Assembly (NCBI GenBank): GCA_000247545.1
Contig: CP003316.1
Location: 467,233 to 531,232, forward strand
Direction of reading: 5' to 3'
Source: Pyrobaculum oguniense TE7
Lineage (GTDB): Archaea > Thermoproteota > Thermoprotei > Thermoproteales > Thermoproteaceae
Length of the DNA stretch: 64,000 nucleotides
Positions 44,314 through 51,969 of this stretch are shown here, in pieces (position 1 is the stretch's first letter; each line of letters begins with the position of its first letter). Under the pieces are notes generated by a model. It was given only the letters and a program-made list of their open reading frames with translations. It was not told where the DNA came from and searched no databases. The translations under genes were made by a program, and so were the position numbers.

Positions 44314-44999
44314 GCGACGGAAGCGACATCTGTCTAAGGAGGCCTGACATGTGCGGCGAGCTTTGGCGCGAGGAGGAGAAGGCCGCCGCGCTGAGAGAGC
44401 CCGACTCGGTCGACTTCCCAGACGCCGAGGTTCCTGAGGCTCTGGCCCCAAGCCCGGCCGCGGAGATCAAGCCGACGCTGGAGGCCGGGGTCGTGGTCAG
44501 GCACCGCGGTGTCTTATTCAGCACGTATTGGGAGCTACGCAACGACGCCGCGGCCCAGCCGGGCGATGTGGTGGTTGTCTTACCGGACAGATGGCTTCTG
44601 ATGAGGCGCGTAAAGAAGCCGGCTCTCTGGCTGGAGGCCGACGAGAGGCTATTCATCCCGGGCCGCTTCAACCGCGGCGTCTGTACATACGGCTACGTGC
44701 CGAGGGGGGCTCTTGAACATGTGGTACAGCTGGCTAGGTCCGGCGCTATAATAGCGGCGATGTGCGACCCCCGCGCCCGCGTCAAGACGCCGAAGCGCGT
44801 TGAGCTACAGTGGATTTGGAGATCGGAGGGGTACCTCGTAAACCTATCGCCGGCGCGTATTGCGGTATACCACTTCGATCCCTATCGCGGTAGGCGGAGG
44901 TTTCTCGCCGACATCGCGAAGGGCGGCTGTCCGATTTACAGCCACTGGGCCAACCAAGTGCTACAGGCGCTGGGGGTGTTGGCTAGGCTGATATGTTAG
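44310..44999 (+). CDS. Hypothetical protein of the transfer operon, 229 aa
   Basis: The first 65 residues are acidic/Ala/Pro-rich and probably disordered. The rest is a beta-rich domain (GVVVRHRGVLFSTYWELRND, GDVVVVLPDRWLLMRRV) with cysteines. It overlaps both neighbours by a few bases. Unknown function. Confidence 0.65.
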   Translation: MSDGSDICLRRPDMCGELWREEEKAAALREPDSVDFPDAEVPEALAPSPAAEIKPTLEAGVVVRHRGVLFSTYWELRNDAAAQPGDVVVVLPDRWLLMRRVKKPALWLEADERLFIPGRFNRGVCTYGYVPRGALEHVVQLARSGAIIAAMCDPRARVKTPKRVELQWIWRSEGYLVNLSPARIAVYHFDPYRGRRRFLADIAKGGCPIYSHWANQVLQALGVLARLIC

Positions 45000-45763
45000 A
45001 GATAGTAATCGGCTCTGTTCTAGACAGCACGGCGGAGAGGTACTACACTGTCTGCCAGGCGGAGAGGCAGACGGGGGTGGGCTTTGAGCTGACGCCGGAG
45101 GGGCAGTTGGCTATCTCGGTAATCTTCTTTAGATACAACTACCCGATTACTCCCATACGCCATACTGCCGACCTACTCCAGTGCTCCAACCCGCTGTGCC
45201 TCTTGTTTAGATTCGCCGACTTCGATAACCTGCAGGAGGAGCCGGGGAAGTACCAGTTGCGAATCGCCGTAGCGGACCCAGTGGCCTTGGCCTTCGGCCT
45301 AGCCCTGGCCCACTACCTCGATTCAAAACACGGCGGGGGGTGGCTGGTGGAGGTGTACTCCGACGTCTGGCCCCAGTTCACCGACCTGCTTGCAATGGCC
45401 AAGCCGCTGGAGGGCACCCTCCGCGTATACACATCGGTGTATGACTCCCGCGTGGTCGTTGCTGACCGGGTTGTCTACACGCTTCAGTCAATTTCAGTGG
45501 AGGCCCTAGCCGCTAAGAAGGAGTGGAGAGGGGGCAAGATGTGCCGCGCGGCGACGCCGGAGTTCGCCGCCGTAGTCGACGAGGATTTGAGAGAGGTGGT
45601 GGAGGCGGTGTGGGAGGCCGGGGGCTACCTATCGCTTAAGTTCGCCCAAGAGAAGTTCGGCGAGAAGTTGCTGAGGGCAATCAACGCCGGCCTCCTCCGC
45701 CTGGATGCATTGACGCTTACTGTTAGGATAACAGAACTAGGGGCAAAGGCGCTTGGGATATGA
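44993..45763 (+). CDS. Hypothetical protein with C-terminal winged helix, 256 aa
   Basis: An alpha/beta N-terminal part carries cysteines (YYTVCQAERQ, LLQCSNPLCLLFRF). The C-terminal 60 residues look like a winged helix (REVVEAVWEAGGYLSLKFAQEKFGEKLLRA). Coupled by 4-base overlap to the second HerA-like ATPase. Confidence 0.62.
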   Translation: MLEIVIGSVLDSTAERYYTVCQAERQTGVGFELTPEGQLAISVIFFRYNYPITPIRHTADLLQCSNPLCLLFRFADFDNLQEEPGKYQLRIAVADPVALAFGLALAHYLDSKHGGGWLVEVYSDVWPQFTDLLAMAKPLEGTLRVYTSVYDSRVVVADRVVYTLQSISVEALAAKKEWRGGKMCRAATPEFAAVVDEDLREVVEAVWEAGGYLSLKFAQEKFGEKLLRAINAGLLRLDALTLTVRITELGAKALGI

Positions 45764-46686
45764 TGTACCAGAAGCTCTTCCACTTAGTAACGGTCGTTGA
45801 GGGAAATGCGTTGGTAACTGGCCTCCCCGGCACGGGGAAGACTTCCTTCATCAAGTGGTCGTTACGGGACATCCCGCCGGATTTCGCGGTGGTGGTCTAC
45901 GACACCGTCGGCGACTTCAAGGAGTGCGACTTTACCGGGAGGTTCTCCGTAAACCCCGTTGATCTACAGCCATCCCGCTTCCTCGAAATACTGGAGGAGG
46001 CCTTGTCGGCCACCTACGGCGAATACGCCTACCTGCTAACCCCAGCCATGGCCGAGCTGATCGTGAGGGCCATCGAGGCGGGGGCCTCCACCCCCTCCGC
46101 CGTGAGGTCTATGGTGTACAAAATCGCTGAGGCCCACGAGGTGGACACGGCGCACGCGGTTAGGCGCAGGTTGGCCCACCTAGACGGGCCTCAGTTTCTC
46201 AAGTCGGACGTCCCCGCCAAGCCGGGGAGGTCGACGTGCGTCGACATCTCGGCGTTGGACCGCGTCGGGAGGGTAGCCTTTGTCCTGACACACCTAGAGC
46301 TGACCCGCAGGAGCAGAAACGTCATATATGTCATAGACGAGGCGCACAGATTCCTCTCTTTTGCCAATAGGTATTCGCTCTTGGTAGACCACCTACGCAC
46401 CGGCAGGGCGGCTGGTAGGTTCTTCGTGCTGGTCTCGCACAGCTACCGCGAATTCGCGCGGCACCTAGGCTACGTCAAGATGTCCATCCGCTTCCTCGAC
46501 TGGGATTGGGAAAACGAGAGAAATCCACTACCCCCACTAGGCCCTTCGGAAGCGGTCGTTACGCTGTGGGCCGCCTCCACGAGGTCGGCCGCCATGCTGT
46601 CGAAGATGGGCATACCCCTAGCCGGCGTAGTTTCGAGGTTCAAATTGCAAGTCCCGCCCTATGCGGCGGCGGGACCCACTCAGTGA
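45760..46686 (+). CDS. Second HerA/VirD4-like P-loop ATPase
   Basis: The 308-residue protein has Walker A VTGLPGTGKTSFIKW near residue 24, a HerA-like strand VVVYDTVGDF, and Walker B VIYVIDEAHRFL near residue 190 followed by LRTGRAAGRFFVLVSHSY (sensor region). There are no membrane helices. It could act as a coupling or loading ATPase that brings DNA to the membrane motor. The VirD4 comparison is functional inference; the HerA/FtsK superfamily placement is well supported. Confidence 0.82.
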   Translation: MMYQKLFHLVTVVEGNALVTGLPGTGKTSFIKWSLRDIPPDFAVVVYDTVGDFKECDFTGRFSVNPVDLQPSRFLEILEEALSATYGEYAYLLTPAMAELIVRAIEAGASTPSAVRSMVYKIAEAHEVDTAHAVRRRLAHLDGPQFLKSDVPAKPGRSTCVDISALDRVGRVAFVLTHLELTRRSRNVIYVIDEAHRFLSFANRYSLLVDHLRTGRAAGRFFVLVSHSYREFARHLGYVKMSIRFLDWDWENERNPLPPLGPSEAVVTLWAASTRSAAMLSKMGIPLAGVVSRFKLQVPPYAAAGPTQ

Positions 46687-47242
46687 GGCTATCAACATGC
46701 TGAGGCAGGACTTCCCCGGCAAGTCCCGCTCGTGGATACGGAGGGCTATTCTAAGGCTTGGAGACGTCAGGGAGCTGAAGAGCGGCCTCTACCTGGTGGA
46801 GGGCAGGAGGGAGCTGGGGGACTGGAAGCCGCTTTACCAAGTGTGGTTTTCTGAGAGGGAGGGGAAGTGGTACTGCACCTGCTACTTCTCCCACTTCGGC
46901 TTCGCCAGGCAACGCGACATATGCACCCACGTCGCCGCAGTCATGCTCTACCGCCGGTACAAGAAGGCGCTGGAGAAGGCGGAGCGCAGGCGCGTATACG
47001 TCGCCGAGGGGGAGGTGGAGTGTAGAGGGCGGCTATCGGCAAACGGAGAGCTCTACGCGAAGCCCGCTGTGGAGAGGCTAGACCTCACCTTCTACGCCTC
47101 GCCCAAGTACAAAATCCTCGTGGTCTCAGACGTGAAGAGGATAGTGGTGAAGTGCAACGGCCTTGAGGTGCTGGAGCTGGAGGGAGAGGAGGTGCCCCTC
47201 GCCACAGCCAAGTTCTTGGTGGAGAGGTGGCATGGCCGTTAG
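46661..47242 (+). CDS. SWIM zinc-finger protein
   Basis: The 193-residue protein carries the SWIM pattern CxC-(x)n-CxH in WYCTCYFSHFGFARQRDICTHVAAVM (about residues 66-90). The N-terminal MLRQDFPGKSRSWIRRAI is basic. SWIM proteins often accompany recombinases or helicases and bind DNA or protein. The gene overlaps the end of the ATPase gene by 26 bases. Confidence 0.83.
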   Translation: MRRRDPLSEAINMLRQDFPGKSRSWIRRAILRLGDVRELKSGLYLVEGRRELGDWKPLYQVWFSEREGKWYCTCYFSHFGFARQRDICTHVAAVMLYRRYKKALEKAERRRVYVAEGEVECRGRLSANGELYAKPAVERLDLTFYASPKYKILVVSDVKRIVVKCNGLEVLELEGEEVPLATAKFLVERWHGR

Positions 47243-47648
47243 GAAGACCAAGAAGGGACGGTTTGTCCTGAGGCCGGCCTCCCTGGCCGATTTTCAACGC
47301 CTCTACGTAGACGTTTTCTCCATTGCCGCCTCCCTCGCGTACCCGGAGGAGTTGTTTAAATCGGCCGCCGAGGCGGGGGTAGACGCGGTGTTTGTCATAG
47401 ACGCCTGGCACGAATCGCATATGCCCTTAGCTAGGCGCTACCTAGAGCACTGCCGGAGGTATGGGCTGGACTGCCGCCTCTCCGAGCAGAAGCCCGCCGA
47501 GATATACGCCGTGGAGCTGTGCGAGGCGGAATGCGGCTCCGGCTGTGCCGTCGTCACCAGGGACTACGACGCCGCTCTGAAGGCGAGGAGGTGCGCCGTT
47601 TTGCTGTTTCAGGGAGGTAAGTTCTGGCTTGTGTCAAGTACAGAATAA
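47232..47648 (+). CDS. PIN-like domain protein, 138 aa
   Basis: ATG 47232 is used; it overlaps the SWIM gene by 11 bases. Acidic residues occur at PIN-like positions: YVDVFSIAA, FVIDAWHES and VVTRDYDAALKARR near the C-terminus, with repeated cysteines between. A PIN or NYN nuclease fold is possible but not proven. Confidence 0.6.
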   Translation: MAVRKTKKGRFVLRPASLADFQRLYVDVFSIAASLAYPEELFKSAAEAGVDAVFVIDAWHESHMPLARRYLEHCRRYGLDCRLSEQKPAEIYAVELCEAECGSGCAVVTRDYDAALKARRCAVLLFQGGKFWLVSSTE

Positions 47649-47715
47649 CTTTTAATGAACTCCCCTCTGCTCTCCTTATCGATTTCTTTTTAAACCTAGA
47701 CACAGGGAAAAATCG

Positions 47716-48135
47716 ATGGGAAGTGATAACCAACAAAACGAAAAGGAAGAAATAAAGAAGTGTGAAGTGAAGTTAACTCTGTACGATCGGATAAGACGTG
47801 AGATACTTAAGTGGCCAGTAAAGGAAATTGTCAGTTACGCGCTAAGATTGCTCGATAAATTGTACTTCAGAAAAGACACAAGGAAAATAATACAGAGCTG
47901 GTACAAGCCTAGTGTAGACGCCGCAGTGATAATCGCAATGAGCTACTTGGTAAATGCATCCAACTGTAAACCTGTACAAATAGATTACGGAAACAGCAAA
48001 ATAACGCTAAATAAGTGCAAATATAAACGTAAAGTAATCGAACATGTAGCTAACAGATACGGCGTCTCTCCAAAAACCGTGTCGCATCACATAAAATACC
48101 TATCGAGATTTCTAGGCCTCATGTGGGAATTATAA
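47716..48135 (+). CDS. AT-rich cyclin/HTH-like protein, 139 aa
   Basis: After a charged N-terminus, VDAAVIIAMSYLV and KRKVIEHVANRYGVSPKTVSHHIKYLSRFLG resemble the last cyclin repeat and HTH of TFB. The gene is clearly more AT-rich than its neighbours and uses AAA, ATA and AAT freely, a sign of recent acquisition. A normal TATA (CTTTTTAAACC) lies about 28 bases upstream instead of the element box. Confidence 0.6.
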   Translation: MGSDNQQNEKEEIKKCEVKLTLYDRIRREILKWPVKEIVSYALRLLDKLYFRKDTRKIIQSWYKPSVDAAVIIAMSYLVNASNCKPVQIDYGNSKITLNKCKYKRKVIEHVANRYGVSPKTVSHHIKYLSRFLGLMWEL

Positions 48136-48160
48136 GCCCTCCCTAAACCCCCCTTTTTTC

Positions 48161-48174
48161 TAAATTTTTCTCCT
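48161..48174 (+). promoter_or_regulatory. Variant element promoter box before 48193 gene
   Basis: TAAATTTTTCTCCT lies 32 bases before ATG 48193; a weaker match to the common box. Confidence 0.5.
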
Positions 48175-48192
48175 CCTCCTACTCACATTATC

Positions 48193-48417
48193 ATGGAGCT
48201 CTACGTTGTCTTCCCCAATGACCCTCCCGAGGAGTGGCTTAGCTTGCAAGGCGTCAAGGTGGTGAGCGCTAAAGAGCTCGGCTCGATAGAGGGCAAGTTC
48301 GTGGTAGTGGTGGGGGACTGCCAGCTGGCGGAGAGGCTAAAGGTGGCGTGCCTTACAGAAGAGGAGGCGGAGGAGCTTCTTAAAGAGCTCAAGGTTTATC
48401 CGCCCACCGCCCAGTAG
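48193..48417 (+). CDS. Small hypothetical protein upstream of RadA-like gene, 74 aa
   Basis: An alpha/beta miniprotein (MELYVVFPNDPPEEW, GKFVVVVGDCQLAERL, EEEAEELLKEL). Its last codons overlap the promoter box of the RadA-like gene. Unrecognised. Confidence 0.6.
   Translation: MELYVVFPNDPPEEWLSLQGVKVVSAKELGSIEGKFVVVVGDCQLAERLKVACLTEEEAEELLKELKVYPPTAQ
48391..48404 (+). promoter_or_regulatory. Element promoter box before RadA-like gene
   Basis: AAGGTTTATCCGCC lies 31 bases before ATG 48422. Confidence 0.78.
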
Positions 48418-48421
48418 CCGC

Positions 48422-49363
48422 ATGCCCAAGCGCCCTCCTTCCGACGTGCCTGAGGAGTGCCGCTGGGCCTTTGACATATTCTCGGGGGAGAAGGCAGAGA
48501 GAGCTCTCCAGCTGTGCATGAGGGGCTACACGCTTAGGAAGATGGCTCTCATGACGCCGATGGAGATAGCCGACTTGCTCGGCTATGAAGACGTCACCGA
48601 CGCCGAGAAGGCGGCTAGGCGGCTGAGAGAAGCCGTCGGGATAAACGGTAAGCCCATGACAATCGCCGACCTCAAGAAGAGGCAGGACAGAGTGCTTAAA
48701 ACCGGCGTTGAGGAGTTCGACGAGAAGACCCCGTGGAAGGGCGTAAGGTTCGGCCTGGTATACGGGTTCGCGGGGGAATATGGGACTGGCAAGTCGTTGT
48801 TCGCCAAGCAGGTATCGGCGGTAGCTTTGTCGCAAGGCCTCAAGGTGGCCTACTTCGACACGGAGGGGACGTTCGACACGGACAATTCGACCATAGACGC
48901 CTTGTTCAAGAGATTCAACGTGTCGGAAGACGCCTACACCCGGCTTTTGATATACCGCCCCGTCGACTCCTTCCAGCTGATAGAGCAACTTAAGGAGCTC
49001 CCAGAGGACGTGGACGTGGTTATCGTCGATTCCCTAGTGGCGCCTTTCCGCGCCGAATACAGGGGGAGGCAGTTGCTGGCGCCGAGGCAACAGGCAATGC
49101 TCTACACCCTCAACATACTGCTAAGGCTGGCTAGGCTGGGGAAGCTTGCCATCGTGACTGACCAGGTAATGGACGTCCCCGCCTTCTTCGCCGTCAAGAG
49201 GCCGGCTGGGGGAAACGTCCTGCTCCACACTGTCCAAGCGCTTTTCATGATGGAGCGGCCGTCTAAGCAGAAGCTAGAGGGCGTCATGTGGCCTCTGGAC
49301 GTCCCCGGCATGGCTCCCTCTACAGAAATTCGATACAAGATAAGGGAGGATGGCCTCTACTAA
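48422..49363 (+). CDS. RadA/RecA-family recombinase
   Basis: The 313-residue protein has a small N-terminal helical domain (about 1-85), then a RecA core: the substrate-like FDEKTPWKG, Walker A FAGEYGTGKSLFAKQV near 118, VAYFDTEGTF, Walker B VDVVIVDSLVAPFRAEYRGRQLLAPRQQ (RadA-like signature), and the L2-type VPAFFAVKRPAGGNVL. It probably promotes strand exchange of transferred or replicating element DNA. The stop is 6 bases before the first arm of repeat array B. Confidence 0.9.
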   Translation: MPKRPPSDVPEECRWAFDIFSGEKAERALQLCMRGYTLRKMALMTPMEIADLLGYEDVTDAEKAARRLREAVGINGKPMTIADLKKRQDRVLKTGVEEFDEKTPWKGVRFGLVYGFAGEYGTGKSLFAKQVSAVALSQGLKVAYFDTEGTFDTDNSTIDALFKRFNVSEDAYTRLLIYRPVDSFQLIEQLKELPEDVDVVIVDSLVAPFRAEYRGRQLLAPRQQAMLYTLNILLRLARLGKLAIVTDQVMDVPAFFAVKRPAGGNVLLHTVQALFMMERPSKQKLEGVMWPLDVPGMAPSTEIRYKIREDGLY

Positions 49364-49369
49364 CACGCC

Positions 49370-49622
49370 GTTCTCAATCGGCATTTTTACCGCTTTTGAG
49401 GCGGTTTTTGAGAACAGCGCTGGGTATGAAGGCGCTCCGTTCTCACACGCCGCGGTTGCGGCGCGTCTTCCGCTTTATGAGAACAGCGGTGGGTGTTTAA
49501 GCACGCCGTTCTCATCCGGCGTGAAGTCCGCCGTATTTTCGGCGTTTGAGAACGGGGCTGGGTCTTTAGGCGCGGCGTTCTCAATCCCCGACGGCCTCGG
49601 TGTGTTTGCGCCTTTTGAGAAC
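49370..49622 (+). repeat. Inverted-repeat array B (four units, exact 69-bp period)
   Basis: GTTCTCA begins at 49370, 49439, 49508 and 49577; TGAGAAC begins at 49409, 49478, 49547 and 49616. Both series have an exact 69-base period, giving units of 7-base arm, 32 bases and complementary arm, joined by 23-base linkers of the type RGCGCTGGGTNT then GAAGGCGCGGC. Several 32-base interiors contain an inner hairpin (CCGC...GCGG, GCCGC...GCGGC, GCCG...CGGC). The second unit closely matches the unit at 22453 in array A. A 94-codon frame across it reflects the 23-codon period. Confidence 0.92.
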
Positions 49623-49626
49623 GGTT

Positions 49627-49971
49627 ATGCCTAGCTACAAGCTGTTAGAGGCTGGGGATCTGCCTGGCGGCATATCCTACTACCTCTGGGAGAGGGACGG
49701 CTGGCTGTACGTGACTCTCAGGCGGGGCCCCATTCGGAGAACTGTGTACATGGGCCGCCTTGAAGAGGCCGCGGAGACGCCGGCCGAGCCACAAGACGAC
49801 TGCATGCGATTGCTCAAGGAGCTGGCGGAGGCCTTCGAGGAGGCGGTGGAGCTGGCGCGAAGGGCGGCAAGGGAGGCGCAGACAAGGGAGGAGATGAGGG
49901 AGGCGCTGAAGGAGCTGTCGTATAGGCCGCGGGCGCTGGAGGAGGCCCTGGAGCTCTTGGGCCGTGAGTAG
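49627..49971 (+). CDS. Hypothetical protein with long C-terminal helix, 114 aa
   Basis: ATG 49627 lies just after the last arm of array B. A short beta domain (SYYLWERDGWLYVTLRRGPIRRTVYMGRL) is followed by an Ala/Glu/Arg coiled-coil helix. It is followed at once by the HTH gene. Unknown function. Confidence 0.65.
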   Translation: MPSYKLLEAGDLPGGISYYLWERDGWLYVTLRRGPIRRTVYMGRLEEAAETPAEPQDDCMRLLKELAEAFEEAVELARRAAREAQTREEMREALKELSYRPRALEEALELLGRE

Positions 49972-49973
49972 AC

Positions 49974-50288
49974 ATGCCTAGGCGTTGCAACTGCCGGGAG
50001 GCGGCTAGGGCGCTGGTGGCGGCCGGCTACTCCTATTCCCAAGTGGCGAAGATGCTGGGCGTCTCTGTAAAGGCGGTGAAGAAGTGGGCCGGGGAGCCTC
50101 CCGAGGGGGGCGCCAAGGCGAGGCGGGGAGTGGCGGCTCGGGGAGCGCAACTCCCGGCCGGGCCGAGCGCTATGGCTGAGAGGTCAACCGAGGCGGCTCA
50201 AGAGGCGAGGGAGGCGGCGCCTCTAAGCGTCGCCGAGAACCAGTGGGTGAGGCTGTTAAGACAACTAAAAGAACAAAAACAGCGCTAA
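49974..50288 (+). CDS. Helix-turn-helix protein, 104 aa
   Basis: An N-terminal HTH (EAARALVAAGYSYSQVAKMLGVSVKAVKKWAG) precedes a low-complexity Ala/Gly middle and a short C-terminal helix. It lies between repeat array B and the 78-bp tandem repeat, so either repeat could be its binding site. Confidence 0.75.
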   Translation: MPRRCNCREAARALVAAGYSYSQVAKMLGVSVKAVKKWAGEPPEGGAKARRGVAARGAQLPAGPSAMAERSTEAAQEAREAAPLSVAENQWVRLLRQLKEQKQR

Positions 50289-50530
50289 GTTCTTGGGTTG
50301 TAAAGAGGAACTTGGTCAGCGTATTTTTCCTCTAATTTTTGCAAAGAGGAACAAATTCGTCGTTAAGTTCTTGGAATATAAAAGGTAACAAAACCGGCGT
50401 ATTTTTCCTCTAATTTTTGTAAAGAGGAATAAAACCGGCGGGAAGTTCTTGGGATATTTGTCAAGAGGAGTAAACACGCCGCCTTGTATCTGGAATTTTT
50501 GTAAAGAGGAAAAAAGCTGGCGGGAAGTTC
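50286..50530 (+). repeat. 78-bp AT-rich tandem repeat with internal palindromes
   Basis: AAGTTCTTGG starts at 50286, 50364 and 50442 (exactly 78 bases apart), and AAGTTCT again at 50524. Inside, TTCCTCT and AGAGGAA form perfect inverted pairs with an 11-base loop at 50326-50350 and 50404-50428; AGAGGAA recurs at 50303 and 50504. The stretch 50289-50587 has no gene and is strikingly AT-rich. It could be an origin, a transfer origin or a multi-operator promoter for the transfer genes. Confidence 0.88.
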
Positions 50531-50554
50531 TAGCGGAGGTTAGAAGGCCTTAAT

Positions 50555-50568
50555 TAAGGTTTATCCAC
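50555..50568 (+). promoter_or_regulatory. Element promoter box before VirB2-like gene
   Basis: AAGGTTTATCCACC lies 33 bases before ATG 50588 and heads the transcript that includes the giant gene. Confidence 0.75.
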
Positions 50569-50587
50569 CCTCCAGAATTGACGTGGC

Positions 50588-51058
50588 ATGCCCAACAAAC
50601 CCACAAACCAAAAGAAGAAGGCGTTGGCGGTGGCGGCGCTGGTGTTGCTGGTGCTGGCCGTGGAGGTGTACGCCCAGCAACAAGACGTCTATGAGAGAGT
50701 GAGAGAGGCGGTGGACGAAAACATCGTGAGTCCAGTAGTGAGTGGTGTAAGGGCTCTGGCGTATATCTGGGCCGTGGCCTTCTGGGTCGCCGTCATTCTC
50801 TTGGCACTCTACGCCTTCATCATGTTAAAGGCGGGGCCAACGACGTTTAGCCGCTGGTCTGGCTTTGTTGAGATGATAGACAGATACAAGCTGTTCCTGA
50901 TCGGCATCATAGCGGTGCCGCTGGCCATCGCGGCTCTGTTGACAGGAGTAGCCGCTGTCAGCAACCAAGAGGTGGATGCTTGGGGGATTGCAAATCAATT
51001 CGTGTCCTTTCTGTTCCAGCCCTTCAACGACGTGGCGAGGGCGCTTCTAGGGCAGTAA
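50588..51058 (+). CDS. VirB2/CedA1/TedC-like transfer pilin
   Basis: The 156-residue protein has a basic N-terminus and signal-like helix ending VYAQQQ (about 12-33), a short amphipathic helix, then two membrane helices (about 57-80 and 101-123) joined by a positively charged loop (KAGPTTFSRWSGFVEMIDRYK). A signal plus two helices is the VirB2/TrbC plan, and crenarchaeal Ced/Ted pilins have the same layout. Its TAA stop overlaps the next ATG. Assignment rests on plan and neighbours, not on a sequence signature. Confidence 0.72.
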   Translation: MPNKPTNQKKKALAVAALVLLVLAVEVYAQQQDVYERVREAVDENIVSPVVSGVRALAYIWAVAFWVAVILLALYAFIMLKAGPTTFSRWSGFVEMIDRYKLFLIGIIAVPLAIAALLTGVAAVSNQEVDAWGIANQFVSFLFQPFNDVARALLGQ

Positions 51059-51969
51059 TGACGGCGGTAACAACACCCTTTTTTTCCATACTCGCCTCTT
51101 CCTCCTCGGACTTCTGGCCCACCAGCCCCCTCCTCCTCGCCGTTTTGTCCCCAGTCCTCGCGATTTTCCTCTACGGCCTATACCTGTGGACCATCGGCAC
51201 TCCCCAACAGAGGGAGCACGCAGTGGACGTGTGGATTAGAGGCGTAGTCGCCGGCGCGCTGGCCGCGTCGGTGTTCTTCATTCCGCCGCTGATCGGCACG
51301 GCGATAATAGACATCTACACAGCCGCTGGCGGAGAGGCCGGCAACTGCCTGGCCCCGCTGAGAGTGGACTTCGACCCCAACTTGGCTAGATATGTCCACG
51401 GAGTCGAAAACGCAATGAAGTGCGCCATCGAAGTGTATGAGCAAACATACCGCCGCATCGCCGACACCTACACCAACCTCTTCCAGACGTCGACAGTGAG
51501 CGGAATATTCGCGGTCACCTCCTCGTTGTCCATGGGCATCTTCCAAATTGCCCTGCCCTTCTCGGGCGCCGCCTCCGGCGCCCTCATCGCCTTGACGGCG
51601 GCTAAAGTGGCGGCATACGTCGCAATCGCCTTCGCCGCCTTAGCGGGGTTGGGGGCCGTTTTAATCGCCACGGAGAGGATGCAGACGTTGGGTGCCGTGA
51701 TAGTGGCCGGGGCCATGGCCATGCCGCCTGTGCTGGCAGGTCTGGCAGACGCCATAGAGCCGCTGGCAGAGAAGATACCCCACGCCCAGGGCGTGTTGGG
51801 GGCGATTTCGAACTTGAACTTCTTCGACTGGGGCAAGTACGTATACGGCACCGGCGCAGTGGCGGAGATATCGGCGTACACAGCGCTAGCGCTGTCGGTG
51901 ATGGCCGCCGCAGTTGCGGCCATTAGCTATGCATTAAGCAGAGTGCCTCAGCACCTATCCGTAGAGTAA
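51058..51969 (+). CDS. VirB6/CedA-like polytopic membrane protein
   Basis: ATG 51058 overlaps the pilin stop; the longer frame lies inside the pilin gene. The 303-residue protein has membrane segments near 25-45, 60-90, 145-215 and 270-295, including an Ala-rich cluster (VAAYVAIAFAALAGLGAVLI). One external loop carries cysteines (GNCLAPL, MKCAIEV). This fits the channel subunit of Ced/Ted or conjugation systems. The TAATG stop/start overlap couples it to the giant gene. Confidence 0.75.
   Translation: MTAVTTPFFSILASSSSDFWPTSPLLLAVLSPVLAIFLYGLYLWTIGTPQQREHAVDVWIRGVVAGALAASVFFIPPLIGTAIIDIYTAAGGEAGNCLAPLRVDFDPNLARYVHGVENAMKCAIEVYEQTYRRIADTYTNLFQTSTVSGIFAVTSSLSMGIFQIALPFSGAASGALIALTAAKVAAYVAIAFAALAGLGAVLIATERMQTLGAVIVAGAMAMPPVLAGLADAIEPLAEKIPHAQGVLGAISNLNFFDWGKYVYGTGAVAEISAYTALALSVMAAAVAAISYALSRVPQHLSVE

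Noticed and set aside
49370-49622. CRISPR array (37-base repeats, 32-base spacers)
   Set aside because: The would-be repeats differ too much from each other, the conserved complementarity is across the would-be spacer, a would-be spacer recurs in array A, and no cas gene is present.
49350-49634. 94-codon frame with 23-residue repeats as a protein gene
   Set aside because: The repeats are explained by the exact 69-base period of array B. In array A the same unit has compensating arm changes and period breaks that would shift or destroy the frame.
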